A DNA stretch of 64,000 bases, taken from the NCBI GenBank assembly GCA_020444275.1, contig JAHLLG010000002.1, positions 124,001 to 188,000 of the forward strand. Direction: 5' to 3'. Below the pieces are notes generated by a model that was not told the DNA's origin, searched no databases, and was given only the letters and a program-made list of their open reading frames with translations. Made by a program: the position numbers and the translations under genes. Positions 8,424 through 17,175 of this stretch are shown one piece after another (position 1 is the stretch's first letter; each line of letters opens with the position of its first letter). This stretch comes from Bacteroidota bacterium. GTDB taxonomy: Bacteria > Bacteroidota > Bacteroidia > Bacteroidales > UBA12077.

Positions 8424-8999
8424 TTAGTTTGTATAAAGATTCATTTTTAAAATGTAATCGTACACTTTATCCGGAACGAAATAACGTATATCTTTTTTTT
8501 CTTTTATGGCATTACGTATAAAACTTGATGATATTTCCATTTGAGGTGCATTAATTAACGAAATGCTTTCATGATTTTCGTATTTGCCCAAGTAAAAACC
8601 GGGGCGTGGATAAATATAAAGTTTATAGTTTTTAAGGATTTCCTCGTAATTTTTCCATTTATGAAACGACTGAAAATTATCAGTTCCGGCAATTAAAACA
8701 AATTGGTGATTTGGATTTTTTTCAGACAAATAGGTTAACGTATCAATGGTGAAACTTGGTTTAGGCATGCTAAACTCAATATTCGATGGTTTTATTCGTA
8801 TATCATCACCTACAGCTAACTCTACCATCTTATACCTGTCAAACTCGTTCAGTAAGGTTTTCTTTTTCTTTAAAGGGTTATGCGGACTTATAATAAGCCA
8901 TATTTCATCCAAATCGCTAAATTCAACCATATAATTGGCAATGGCTAAATGACCTATGTGAATTGGGTTAAAGGAACCAAAAAAGAGTCCAACCTTCAT
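8424..8999 (-). CDS. nadD: Nicotinate-nucleotide adenylyltransferase
   Basis: 191 residues from ATG at 8999, chosen because the family-conserved strand and nucleotide motif GSFNPIHIGH begin within ten residues; an earlier TTG at 9026 would add nine residues and overlap gmk. The C-terminal SSSFIRNAI matches the second adenylyltransferase motif. It converts nicotinate mononucleotide to deamido-NAD in NAD synthesis. It lies four bases after gmk and upstream of the CNNM gene. Confidence 0.93.
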   Translation of the reverse strand: MKVGLFFGSFNPIHIGHLAIANYMVEFSDLDEIWLIISPHNPLKKKKTLLNEFDRYKMVELAVGDDIRIKPSNIEFSMPKPSFTIDTLTYLSEKNPNHQFVLIAGTDNFQSFHKWKNYEEILKNYKLYIYPRPGFYLGKYENHESISLINAPQMEISSSFIRNAIKEKKDIRYFVPDKVYDYILKMNLYTN

Positions 9000-9003
9000 A
9001 ACT

Positions 9004-9576
9004 TTACTTTTGAATAAAACGTTCAATTAATTTTGCTGATTGCTCAATAGCATCTTCGAGCTTATCATTGATAACAATCACATCGAACTGATCTGAATAA
9101 CTTAACTCTTGTTGTGCTTTTTCAATTCTTGTTTTAATATCTTCGGAACTATCAGTTGATCTTGTGATGAGTCTTTTTTCCAGTTCTTCAATACTTGGAG
9201 GCATTACAAAAATGGCTAATGCTCTGTCTGCATATTGTTTTTTAATATTTAAACCTCCAACAACATCAACATCAAAAATAACGTGTTTCCCCTGCGACCA
9301 TATTCTTTCCAACTCGCTTTTTAAGGTACCATAATAACGGTTTTCATACACTTCTTCCCATTCAACAAATTCGTTATGAGCAATTTTTTCTTGAAAGGTT
9401 TCAGCACTAAGAAAATAGTAATCCTTGCCGTTAACTTCGTTTGTGCGTTTTGGTCGACTGGTAGCCGAAATTGAAAATTCCAGGTTCGAATAGTTTTCAA
9501 GCAAGCTTCTTACAATGGTTGTTTTGCCTGATCCTGAAGGAGCCGAAAAAATAAATAATTTACCTTCTTTACTCAT
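9004..9576 (-). CDS. gmk: Guanylate kinase
   Basis: 190 residues with the P-loop [10 protein letters not shown] near the start, the GMP-binding segment [19 protein letters not shown] and the lid region [14 protein letters not shown]. Phosphorylates GMP to GDP. Length is normal. It is one base after yicC, a gene pairing seen in many bacteria, and four bases before nadD. Confidence 0.96.
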   Translation of the reverse strand: MSKEGKLFIFSAPSGSGKTTIVRSLLENYSNLEFSISATSRPKRTNEVNGKDYYFLSAETFQEKIAHNEFVEWEEVYENRYYGTLKSELERIWSQGKHVIFDVDVVGGLNIKKQYADRALAIFVMPPSIEELEKRLITRSTDSSEDIKTRIEKAQQELSYSDQFDVIVINDKLEDAIEQSAKLIERFIQK

Positions 9577-9577
9577 T

Positions 9578-10450
9578 TTATAAGATATTAAGCATTTGCT
9601 CTTTTATTTTTTCTAGTTCGTCTTTCATTAACACAACCAGCTTTTGTATATCAGAATCATTCGCTTTAGAACCAATAGTATTAATTTCGCGACCAATTTC
9701 CTGGCTGATAAATCCTAACTTTTTACCGTTGGATTCAGGTTCATTAAGCATCTCAACAAAATAGTTACAATGATTTGTAAGACGCACCTTTTCTTCTGTG
9801 ATATCTAATTTTTCAAGGTAGTAAATTAATTCTTGTTCAAATCTGTTTTTATCAAAATCTTTTTCATCAACAACTTTATTTAAACTCTCTTTTATTCTTT
9901 CTTTAATTTTTTCCGTTCGCTTCTTTTCGTAAGGATCAATTTTGTTTTTTGTTGTTTCAATAATATGAATTCGATTTTCGATATCTTCTTTTAAGTATTT
10001 TCCTTCCTGATTTCTAAACTGATCTAACTGATTCAGTGCTTCGTTAATTGTTTCGGTAATTTCTTCCCAATCGTTTTCATCAATTTCGTCACGCTCGGTA
10101 TTTAAAGTATCAGGCATCCGGATAGCCATTTGCAACAATTGCTCATTCTCAAGCCCCAGATCAGTAGCTAATGTTTTTAATTGGTTTATATAACTTTTAA
10201 CCACACTTGAATTAATTGTGGTTGCTCTGTTATCATCTGTGATCTCATAATAGAGTACAAACTCAACTTTTCCTCTCAATAATTTTTTCGAAACAATATT
10301 TCTGATTTCCAATTCTTTTTCTCGATAGATTCCCGGTATTTTGGTGTATAGGTCAAAGTTTTTACTATTCAGAGATTTTACTTCTACAATAACTTTTCGA
10401 TCTTTTAATACACATTCGGCTTTTCCATAGCCGGTCATAGATTTTATCAT
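9578..10450 (-). CDS. YicC-family endoribonuclease
   Basis: 290 residues beginning [12 protein letters not shown], the conserved YicC N-terminus, and ending in the DUF1732 region ([20 protein letters not shown]). The E. coli family member has been described as an endoribonuclease acting on small RNAs. First gene of the leftward group yicC-gmk-nadD-CNNM. Interestingly it faces away from the large RNA locus at 10822-11436, which starts 370 bases upstream of it on the other strand. Confidence 0.92.
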   Translation of the reverse strand: MIKSMTGYGKAECVLKDRKVIVEVKSLNSKNFDLYTKIPGIYREKELEIRNIVSKKLLRGKVEFVLYYEITDDNRATTINSSVVKSYINQLKTLATDLGLENEQLLQMAIRMPDTLNTERDEIDENDWEEITETINEALNQLDQFRNQEGKYLKEDIENRIHIIETTKNKIDPYEKKRTEKIKERIKESLNKVVDEKDFDKNRFEQELIYYLEKLDITEEKVRLTNHCNYFVEMLNEPESNGKKLGFISQEIGREINTIGSKANDSDIQKLVVLMKDELEKIKEQMLNIL

Positions 10451-10808
10451 AGTATCCTATTCAAATTGTTGTATTTAAAGGCAAAGGTAAGAAAAATAGT
10501 TTATTAGTTATGAGTTCATTGTTTTGAGTTTTTGCTTAAAGCAAACATATTTTATCGGTTTGGGGTTTTTAAATGATAAAAATGCGTTTTAATAAAAAAT
10601 TAACAACTCATTTTTGCGATAAACTTGTTAATAACAGAAGATTATTAAACTTTTTTAATTGTTAATATCCCGATATTCAAATTAAAAATTTTATATAAAA
10701 ACTAAATATATTAAGGGATTGCTGAAATTAACAAATTGTTAAAAACCTTGGTTAATAACAAGTTAACTAATACATGCTGAAAAATTTTAAGGAAATATAA
10801 TCTCGTCG
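10451..10808. other. AT-rich gap with repeated GTTAA/TTAAC words
   Basis: No gene is seen in this stretch between yicC and the RNA promoter. From about 10600 to 10775 the word GTTAA or its complement occurs at least seven times, mostly as GTTAATAAC, TTAACAA or AGTTAACTA, in an otherwise A/T-dominated background. This looks like a cluster of protein-binding sites or a bent upstream region of the RNA promoter; no protein can be assigned. Confidence 0.4.
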
Positions 10809-10816
10809 TATATTTG
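10786..10816 (+). promoter_or_regulatory. Promoter of the large structured RNA
   Basis: TATATTTG at 10809-10816 is a perfect -7 octamer, identical to those before the HU gene and the 5217 small RNA. At 19 bases upstream the -33 element is TTTA rather than TTTG. Transcription would begin near 10822. Confidence 0.5.
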
Positions 10817-11022
10817 TTTTATCAGGTGAGAGATAAAAGGTTGCTCAAAAGAGTAAGGAGAAGAAGAAGATACTTAGTTGTATTTTTAACTGATCATCCA
10901 GTTCGAAAGAATTGCTTACTCCAAGAGCCGAAGTTCAAATCCTAAAGACTCGTTCCGAAAGATTTGATCAATCTCGAGAAAACGCCTAGCGTTCTTTAAC
11001 AGATTGAGCAGTAAGCAGCAAA

Positions 11023-11202
11023 ATGAACAAGAATTTTACGAGCAATCGTATAAGTTGGTCCATGAAGCTGAAACCGAAACATGATCTTCGGATTATAGAA
11101 AGGTTTGCAAAAGTTGAAACTAGCACAAACATAGTTTATACAGCGATTTATTCTGCAAAGAATACTGAAATGCTTAAACAAATTTGTGAAAAGTCAATTT
11201 GA
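11023..11202 (+). CDS. Possible 59-residue small protein inside the large RNA
   Basis: An ATG at 11023 opens 59 codons to TGA at 11200-11202. The peptide is basic, starts MNKNFTSNRISW and ends LKQICEKSI, with no signal or membrane segment. Codon choice resembles the neighbours. Against it: the upstream ribosome-binding sequence is weak, at least four stable-looking hairpins (two with GCAA loops) fall within the frame, and the opposite strand is also open over much of it. It may be translated, or be chance in a structured RNA. Confidence 0.25.
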   Translation: MNKNFTSNRISWSMKLKPKHDLRIIERFAKVETSTNIVYTAIYSAKNTEMLKQICEKSI

Positions 11203-11393
11203 TGTCTTACGAAATGCACTTCGTTCGTGAAGTTATACTGTAAAGTTTAACCAGCGAACAGCCTAACAATCAGACCTTAGTTGGAATGATTGAAAGGCTC
11301 AGGGCCTGCAGCAAAAGATAATCTCTTAAGTTGTTGTGCCAACCATAATAACAGTAATCTGATACAAAGGAAAACTTCGGTTTTTCTATTGTA

Positions 11394-11436
11394 AAAGGGA
11401 ATTAATCAACTCGATTAGTTCCCTTTACTGTTTTTT
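11394..11436 (+). terminator. Intrinsic terminator of the large RNA
   Basis: AAAGGGAATTAATC (11394-11407) pairs with GATTAGTTCCCTTT (11413-11426), 14 bp with one G-T wobble and a five-base loop, followed after four bases by six T. It sits 18 bases from the stop codon of the convergent MATE gene and may stop both transcripts. Confidence 0.85.
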
Positions 11437-11453
11437 ATAGGTATGATTATGAT

Positions 11454-12782
11454 TTAGATCACAGCTTTCTTTTTCCAGTTGCCGGTTAGGTAGTAGGAAT
11501 AAGCCAGTATTAAACCGACAAACCATCCTAATGGCATCGACCACCAAATACCAACTTCGCCAAAATGTTTTGATAAGAACCAGGCACTTGGTATACGAAT
11601 AACCCAAAGAGATATTAATGAAAAGAACATTGGGATGAGTGTGTCTCCAGCACCACGCATAACACCAGATATAGTAAACATTGCTGAGAACACAACATAA
11701 AATCCACCAACAATTAGCAAATATTCTCTACCTATTCGAATTACATCAGCATCGTTGGTAAATAAATTCATCAGAAAACTACTTCCGATTAATATAAAAG
11801 TTGACATTACAATGGATACTCCGGAAGACATCTTCAATGTAGAAATAAATCCGGTTCTGACGCGTTCCATTTTTTTGGCTCCTATATTCTGTCCAACAAA
11901 TGTGCTTAATGCGGCACCAAAATTCATTGCCGGGAGTGTTGCTAATGAGCCTATTCGCATTACTACGGAGTAGGCTGCAATTACATTAGTGCCAAAAGTA
12001 TTTACGATACTAATTAATGCGGTCATACCAATAGCAACAAATGTTTGCTGGATTCCAGTTGGTAATCCAATTCGGATGCTTTTTTTGAAAATACTTTTAT
12101 CAAAAATTAAATTGATAAAAGAAAACTGAATAATTTTATGCGTTTTATTTAGATAAATAATGGCTGTGATAAAAGCACCTGCTTGAGCTAAAACTGTAGC
12201 AATAGCCACACCGGCAATTCCCCATTTAAAAACTAATACAAAAAGAAGATCGAATCCAATATTAAAAAAGGTTGATATGATTAAAAAATACAATGGTGTT
12301 TTTGAATCACCTAAACCTCTTAGAATTGCACTAGTTCCATTAAATCCAAACGATACAATTACGCCTCCGATAAAGATATTAAAATATGTTTTAGCTTGGG
12401 GAATAATTTCTTCAGGTAATTGTAATAACCTAAATATATCTTCACTAAAAATGATACCTACAATACTTATGAAGATTGATGCAAAAAACAGAAAGATAAA
12501 AAGTGTATCAATGGTTCTCTTTACTTTTTCGATTTCTTTAGCACCAAAGTATTGCGAAATAACAATTGTACTTCCCGATGCAATACCAATGATTAATGAA
12601 AGAAAGGCAAATATTATAGGGAAGGATGCTCCAACAGCTGCAAGTGCTTCTTTGCCAATAAAATTTCCTACAATTATGCTATCTACAATATTATAAAGTT
12701 GCTGAAATATATTTCCGAATAACATCGGAAGCGCAAACTTTAAAATTAATTTCCCTTCTTTTCCTTCTGTTAAATCTCTCAT
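11454..12782 (-). CDS. MATE-family multidrug exporter
   Basis: 442 residues with twelve hydrophobic segments. The N-terminus (PMLFGNIFQQLYNIVDSIIVGNFIG) and the repeated FNGTSAILRGLGDSKTP / FTISGVMRGAGDTLIPM motifs, one in each half, are signatures of the MATE (MatE) family of Na+ or H+ coupled exporters. Full length. It is followed at once by the terminator shared with the large RNA locus and preceded by kynureninase with an 89-base gap. Confidence 0.93.
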   Translation of the reverse strand: MRDLTEGKEGKLILKFALPMLFGNIFQQLYNIVDSIIVGNFIGKEALAAVGASFPIIFAFLSLIIGIASGSTIVISQYFGAKEIEKVKRTIDTLFIFLFFASIFISIVGIIFSEDIFRLLQLPEEIIPQAKTYFNIFIGGVIVSFGFNGTSAILRGLGDSKTPLYFLIISTFFNIGFDLLFVLVFKWGIAGVAIATVLAQAGAFITAIIYLNKTHKIIQFSFINLIFDKSIFKKSIRIGLPTGIQQTFVAIGMTALISIVNTFGTNVIAAYSVVMRIGSLATLPAMNFGAALSTFVGQNIGAKKMERVRTGFISTLKMSSGVSIVMSTFILIGSSFLMNLFTNDADVIRIGREYLLIVGGFYVVFSAMFTISGVMRGAGDTLIPMFFSLISLWVIRIPSAWFLSKHFGEVGIWWSMPLGWFVGLILAYSYYLTGNWKKKAVI

Positions 12783-12871
12783 TGAAAATTTTTAGGACAT
12801 GCAAAGCTGATTAAATTTAATTTATAATCAAAATTTAAATACTAATGTGACTACTTAAATAGAATAAAACA

Positions 12872-14149
12872 TTAGGTTACATCATCTTTTTGATCAGAAA
12901 ATTTTAGATAATAGGTTTTAACAATGATGTTTTTTAATTGTTTAACGGCTTCGTATATTTCTGTATAAGTTGTATAAAGAGGCGTAATTCCAAAACGGAT
13001 ATTATCCGGTTCTCTAAAATCAGGAATAATAACTTTACTTTCTATGTTAGGATCAATTAGAGCTTTACAAATTCTATACGCTTCGGGATGTTTCAATGAA
13101 ATATGTGAACCTCTTTTTTTGGCATTTTTAGGTGTTCCCAGTTTGTATCCTAATGGTGCTAATTCTTGTTCAAACAAATCAATAAAATAATTAATTTGTT
13201 CTACACTTTTTGTGCGAATATTTTTCATTTTTGCATTTAGCAAAATATCAACAGCAGGTTCAATAGCAGATAGCGATAACATAGGTGGTGTGCCTGCCAG
13301 AAATTTTCGAATTCCTTCAGCAGGACGGTATTGCAATCCAAACTCAAATGGATTGTGTTCACCAAACCAGCCCCAGATAGGTTGTTGTAGTTTTTCTTGT
13401 AAATCTTTTCTTACATAGAGAAAAGCTAATGATCCGGGTCCACCGTTTAGATATTTATAGGTACAACCAATAGCTAAATCAGCATTCCATTGATTCAGTT
13501 CCAAAGGCACAGCGCCAACTGCATGACTTAAATCCCATAAAGTTAATGCATTATGGCCATGTGCCAACTGTGTTACTTTTTGCATGTCATACATAAAAGC
13601 ACTTTTAAAAACTACATGAGATAAAGTGACCAAAGCAGTATTTTTGTTGATCTGGTTTTTTAGCTCAGCCATAGATACAGAAATTCCATCAGTTGATTTA
13701 GCAAGATTTAGTTTATGTTTATTACCAAACATTTCAATTAATCCTTGTAGCAAATAAATGTCTGAAGGAAAATTTAACTCATCACTAACAATTTCGGTTT
13801 TCTCATTTTGTAGTTTTAGTGCTCCATACGCCAGTTTAAACAGATTTACAGATGTTGAATCTGTAATAATGACCTCATCGGGTTGTGCACCAATTAGTTT
13901 AGCAATTTTAGCAGATATTTCTTGAGAACGTGTATACCATCCTTGATTCCAGCTGCGTATCAGTTGATTTCCCCACTCGTTATGAATAACATCATTAATT
14001 TTATCAGGAGTTTCAGTAGGTAAAGCACCCAAAGAATTTCCATCTAAATAAATTAAGTTAGGGTCATCCAATTTGAACTGAGATCTATATTTTTTTAATG
14101 GATCATTTTGATCCATTTGCTGTGCATACTGTTCAGAAAAAATATTCAT
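12872..14149 (-). CDS. kynU: Kynureninase
   Basis: 425 residues, fold-type I PLP enzyme. Seen: YLDGNSLG near residue 34, SWNQGWYTRS, TDSTSVNLFK and the PLP lysine K232 in GCTYKYLNGGPGS, all kynureninase hallmarks. It cleaves kynurenine or 3-hydroxykynurenine to anthranilate or 3-hydroxyanthranilate. No tryptophan dioxygenase or formamidase gene is near, so it may act on imported kynurenine or feed quinolinate synthesis (inference). Its start lies one base after the GDSL lipoprotein gene, so the two are translationally linked. Confidence 0.94.
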   Translation of the reverse strand: MNIFSEQYAQQMDQNDPLKKYRSQFKLDDPNLIYLDGNSLGALPTETPDKINDVIHNEWGNQLIRSWNQGWYTRSQEISAKIAKLIGAQPDEVIITDSTSVNLFKLAYGALKLQNEKTEIVSDELNFPSDIYLLQGLIEMFGNKHKLNLAKSTDGISVSMAELKNQINKNTALVTLSHVVFKSAFMYDMQKVTQLAHGHNALTLWDLSHAVGAVPLELNQWNADLAIGCTYKYLNGGPGSLAFLYVRKDLQEKLQQPIWGWFGEHNPFEFGLQYRPAEGIRKFLAGTPPMLSLSAIEPAVDILLNAKMKNIRTKSVEQINYFIDLFEQELAPLGYKLGTPKNAKKRGSHISLKHPEAYRICKALIDPNIESKVIIPDFREPDNIRFGITPLYTTYTEIYEAVKQLKNIIVKTYYLKFSDQKDDVT

Positions 14150-14150
14150 A

Positions 14151-14840
14151 TTATTCCTCTTTTGTTAAGATTGACAATGCTTTTGGTAAGATTTCTTGTA
14201 CCCATAAAGCATACATTTTAGCTGAAGGATGAAGTCCGTCTTCGGCAAGTAAAGTTGAATCAGTTTTAGTTTTGCGCGATATATCCGTTATATTAACATA
14301 TTGAACTCCTAGTTTCGTACTCTCTTCCAAATTCACTGTATTGAAAACCTCAATCTCTTTGGAAATGGTTGCAGCATCTCTTTCTTTGGCAAATGGAGTT
14401 ACACTCCAGTCTGGAATTGAAATAACTATCACTTTATTTTGATCATTACCGGCAAACTTGATAGACTTGTTAAGTAATTGATTAAATTCTTTTCTGTAAT
14501 TCTCTATACTACGACCGCGATACTGGTTGTTTACTCCAATCAGTAATGTTACTAAATCGTATTGATCTAATACTTTAGAAGTATCAATTCCTATAGATAG
14601 TTCATCTGTTGTCCAACCTGTTTTTGCTATGATTTGCGGTTCGGAAATGCTAATATTATTTTGTTTTAATGAATTTGCCAGTTGAATTGGGAAGCTTTCT
14701 TTCGTTGGAATACTTTGACCAATTGTATATGAGTCACCTAGTGCTAAATAGGAATATGATTTATTTTTCATTGTGTTGTTATTACAAGCAATTCCAAATA
14801 TAGAAATAATGCTAATATAAATCAGAATATTACATTTCAT
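14151..14840 (-). CDS. SGNH/GDSL-family esterase lipoprotein
   Basis: 229 residues. Signal peptide with lipobox FGIAC (C19 lipidated). The mature protein has block I LALGDSYT (nucleophile S37), block III GVNNQYRG and the C-terminal DGLHPS (catalytic Asp and His), the complete SGNH hydrolase set. Expected to remove acyl groups at the cell envelope; substrate unknown. It is upstream of kynU by one base and 62 bases downstream of a DsbA-like gene. Confidence 0.88.
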   Translation of the reverse strand: MKCNILIYISIISIFGIACNNNTMKNKSYSYLALGDSYTIGQSIPTKESFPIQLANSLKQNNISISEPQIIAKTGWTTDELSIGIDTSKVLDQYDLVTLLIGVNNQYRGRSIENYRKEFNQLLNKSIKFAGNDQNKVIVISIPDWSVTPFAKERDAATISKEIEVFNTVNLEESTKLGVQYVNITDISRKTKTDSTLLAEDGLHPSAKMYALWVQEILPKALSILTKEE

Positions 14841-14902
14841 AGGATAGATTTAAGAATCAGACAAATATTGATAAAGAAAGTAAAATCAATGTAATTCTCA
14901 GA

Positions 14903-15592
14903 TTAGTCGCAGGACTCATTTTCTAATTCAGACCAAATAATTTCCTTAATCTTTGCATATCGACGGTTTCCTACTAACTTAGTGTCATTAATGAAAATTG
15001 TTGGTGTAGCATGAATACCGGCATTACGGATACTAATGGTAGTTTTGAGTAATCTATTCTCTATGGTGTTATTTTTCAGATAATTATCCAAAGCACCGCC
15101 AGCTGCAGTTAAATCCACAATAGAATTTCTTATTACCACTGTATCTAAATCTGGATAGTGAGCATTCATTTGGTCGAGATAAGAATCAAAAACCCCATTT
15201 TCATAAGCATAATATGCACATTTTGTTGCATATAGAGATTCCTCTTTAGAAGAATGTACCAGATATCTTATGACCAATTTTACGGCACCATTATCAATAA
15301 ATTCATCTTTTAATCGATTATAGTTCTTCTCAAAAAAATCATTACAAGCTGAGCAATCAAAACGGGAATATAGGAATATTGTAACTGGTGCATCAAAATC
15401 TCCTATAACAATATCAGAATTATTAATAGTATTTAGATTTTCAATTCTTTTGTCTATCATAACTTCATAAACAAACTTATTTGTATTGTATACCTTACGA
15501 TCTAGTTTATTTAATTTTAAAACGATAAAAATGACCAATATTAGAATAAGATTTATTTCAATTATAAGAAGTGTTTTTGTGAAATTTTTCAT
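14903..15592 (-). CDS. Membrane-anchored DsbA-like thioredoxin-fold protein
   Basis: 229 residues with one N-terminal membrane anchor (about 7-27) and a thioredoxin_4/DsbA fold: active site CSAC (C80, C83) after FLYSRFD, an inserted helical region with a further Cys, and a cis-proline loop HATPTIFIN. It is likely an envelope thiol oxidoreductase. Its start overlaps the stop of the upstream gene (ATGA), showing tight coupling. Its last residues are ESCD, ending like the small lipoprotein at 17176-17445 (ASCD), which may be coincidence. Confidence 0.82.
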   Translation of the reverse strand: MKNFTKTLLIIEINLILILVIFIVLKLNKLDRKVYNTNKFVYEVMIDKRIENLNTINNSDIVIGDFDAPVTIFLYSRFDCSACNDFFEKNYNRLKDEFIDNGAVKLVIRYLVHSSKEESLYATKCAYYAYENGVFDSYLDQMNAHYPDLDTVVIRNSIVDLTAAGGALDNYLKNNTIENRLLKTTISIRNAGIHATPTIFINDTKLVGNRRYAKIKEIIWSELENESCD

Positions 15593-16212
15593 CTGTTTCT
15601 TTGGGGATTAACGATTAAGTTTTCGATTGTAATATCTGATTTCTTTATTTTATTAATCAAATTAATAAGGAGGTTTGATATTTTTTTATTTATAGTTTCA
15701 TCTTTGTTATGATGGTTTATATTTAATGATAATACCTGCCCATAATTGTTTTTTATTGATACCTTAATACCTCTGGGTTCAATTTTCATAAAAGTCTTTT
15801 GTGTTTCTTGAAATGGCAGGTTACTTATTTGTTTATCTATTATATCTAATAACTCAAAAGATAACAATGCAACACTATCATCATTAAATGAGTTCACCAT
15901 TTGGGTATTAAATTGTGAGATAATGCAGGTTACACTATCTTGTCTGATAATTAAAGCTTCTTTTTCATTATTATATCTGTATTCAAAAAATATTACCGTA
16001 ATGTTTGATCTGTCAAATTTTTTTTCGAAAAGAAATAAGTTGTTACGCTTAATATCTGAGTAAGATAATACTTTTGGTTGAACGTTTTTTTTTATTGACT
16101 TCTGAATCTCTTTTTCCGATTCGTATTGATTCTTAAGTATAACAAGAACAGTAATTATTGCAATAATTATAATAAAAAGAATTGTTTTTCCATTAAAAGT
16201 TTTTTTGTCCAT
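15589..16212 (-). CDS. Unknown membrane-anchored protein
   Basis: 207 residues, not recognised. One N-terminal membrane segment (about 10-26) followed by a lysine/glutamate-rich stretch and an extracytoplasmic domain with alternating strands (ITVIFFEYRY, ALIIRQDSVT) and a basic, asparagine-rich C-terminus. There are no lipobox, repeats or metal motifs. It overlaps the DsbA-like gene by four bases and follows the sulfotransferase by 18 bases, so it is probably part of one functional unit with them. Confidence 0.65.
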   Translation of the reverse strand: MDKKTFNGKTILFIIIIAIITVLVILKNQYESEKEIQKSIKKNVQPKVLSYSDIKRNNLFLFEKKFDRSNITVIFFEYRYNNEKEALIIRQDSVTCIISQFNTQMVNSFNDDSVALLSFELLDIIDKQISNLPFQETQKTFMKIEPRGIKVSIKNNYGQVLSLNINHHNKDETINKKISNLLINLINKIKKSDITIENLIVNPQRNR

Positions 16213-16230
16213 AAAACATTGGTTTTTGTT

Positions 16231-17115
16231 TTACTTGTTAACTTTTTTTAATAATGGCTCTATCATTTTATTGTAGTGCTTTGTAAATTCTTCCTTTTGT
16301 TTATTATTAAACAATTTTTCACCTTCTCCTGCTTTTCCCTTTCTAATAAATTGATCAAATATTTTTTTGTCTTCTGGTGGTTGATCTCCAAACATTTGTT
16401 CGTTTCGTTTCATATAGTCAAAACTACTGTATTTAATTGCTCTGTCTATCGCTTCTTCGCTAGGTGTTAATTGGCAGAATTCAATTATTTTATCAATCTC
16501 TCTGCGTTTGTTTTTTAATAAATCTTCATAACAGATGTAAAGTACGGGTAGTTTTTTCTTATTTCTAAACCATCCTTGGGTGTGTTTAAACCAAAACTTT
16601 GTTTTCAGACTTTTTTTAATGAAACTATCAAATTTCAGATCACTATGATTATAATTTTTTTGCTGATGATATAGAGATGTCAGCACATCCATTCCGTTTC
16701 GGTATACATATATTATTCTACCTTTAGTATTCTTCGAAAAATCCTTATAATAATCGTGGGTCTTAATTAAGCGAGGCGAAGGTAACTCAATAGGTTTCTG
16801 TTTTCTGAATGATGCATTTCGTATCCATGGCGAAACTTCATAAATGTGTTTAAAATTCATCTTACCATCGGTGGTAAGTTGATAAAGTATCATTTGCATA
16901 AGCGTGGTGCCTGACTTAGGATAAGATGCAATATAAATGTCGTCATCGCGCTCACCAAAAATCATTTTATATTGCTCAAAGCGCAACTTGTCTGCCTGTT
17001 TTGCAAATTTACTTGCAAATCTGCTTATTACTTTAAAAATTTTTAAAAGTATATTGGATAAAGCTCCATAACCAATGTATTCTATATTCTTTTCTATATT
17101 CTTTTCTGTATTCAT
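16231..17115 (-). CDS. PAPS-dependent sulfotransferase
   Basis: 294 residues of the Sulfotransfer_1 family. Seen: 5'-phosphosulfate loop YPKSGTT (65-71), catalytic-type His in IKTH (H120), the 3'-phosphate motif YRNGMDVLTSLYH (137-150; R139 and S147), and RKGKAGEG near the C-terminus equivalent to the RKGxxG motif of cytosolic sulfotransferases. It moves sulfate from PAPS to a hydroxyl or amine. No sulfate activation genes are near. The gene follows a small lipoprotein gene and a terminator, and precedes the unknown and DsbA-like genes. Substrate unknown; could be a small molecule, a lipid or a tyrosine. Confidence 0.88.
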   Translation of the reverse strand: MNTEKNIEKNIEYIGYGALSNILLKIFKVISRFASKFAKQADKLRFEQYKMIFGERDDDIYIASYPKSGTTLMQMILYQLTTDGKMNFKHIYEVSPWIRNASFRKQKPIELPSPRLIKTHDYYKDFSKNTKGRIIYVYRNGMDVLTSLYHQQKNYNHSDLKFDSFIKKSLKTKFWFKHTQGWFRNKKKLPVLYICYEDLLKNKRREIDKIIEFCQLTPSEEAIDRAIKYSSFDYMKRNEQMFGDQPPEDKKIFDQFIRKGKAGEGEKLFNNKQKEEFTKHYNKMIEPLLKKVNK

Positions 17116-17125
17116 TTTTAGAATA

Positions 17126-17166
17126 ATAAAAAAGACTGCTCATTAGCTTAATTTATGAACAGTCTT
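17126..17166 (-). terminator. Terminator/attenuator between the lipoprotein and sulfotransferase genes
   Basis: On the minus strand AAGACTGTTCAT pairs with ATGAGCAGTCTT (17155-17166 with 17132-17143), 12 bp with wobble, followed by a run of six T. It begins ten bases after the lipoprotein stop. It should give a short abundant lipoprotein mRNA with limited read-through into the sulfotransferase group. Confidence 0.75.
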
Positions 17167-17175
17167 GAGATGTTT

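Larger units (their letters stand above)
10822..11436 (+). ncRNA. Large structured RNA (about 615 nt), unknown family
   Basis: Bounded by a -7 promoter element and a 14-bp terminator stem. Helices seen by eye: AACTG/CAGTT (10888-10903); TGCTTACT (10913-10920) with AGTAAGCA (11010-11017), enclosing TCAAATC/GATTTGA (10935-10967) and AACGC/GCGTT (10981-10993); TACGA-GCAA-TCGTA (11037-11050); CCGAA/TTCGG (11074-11091); AAACTA/TAGTTT (11117-11137); TATTCT-GCAA-AGAATA (11149-11164); ACTTC/GAAGT (11218-11233); AGCCT-aa-CAATCA with TGATTG-aa-AGGCT (11260-11299); AAAAC-TTCG-GTTTT (11371-11384). Two GNRA and one UUCG tetraloop are typical of real RNA folds. No RNase P, tmRNA or 6S signature was found. 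A 59-codon frame at 11023-11202 lies inside, so a dual-function or messenger RNA is possible. Confidence 0.65.

Noticed and set aside
10996-11181. 61-residue open frame on the minus strand in the large RNA region
   Set aside because: It runs antisense through the structured RNA, has no ribosome-binding site, and its peptide is rich in Cys, Phe, Ile and His without any pattern.
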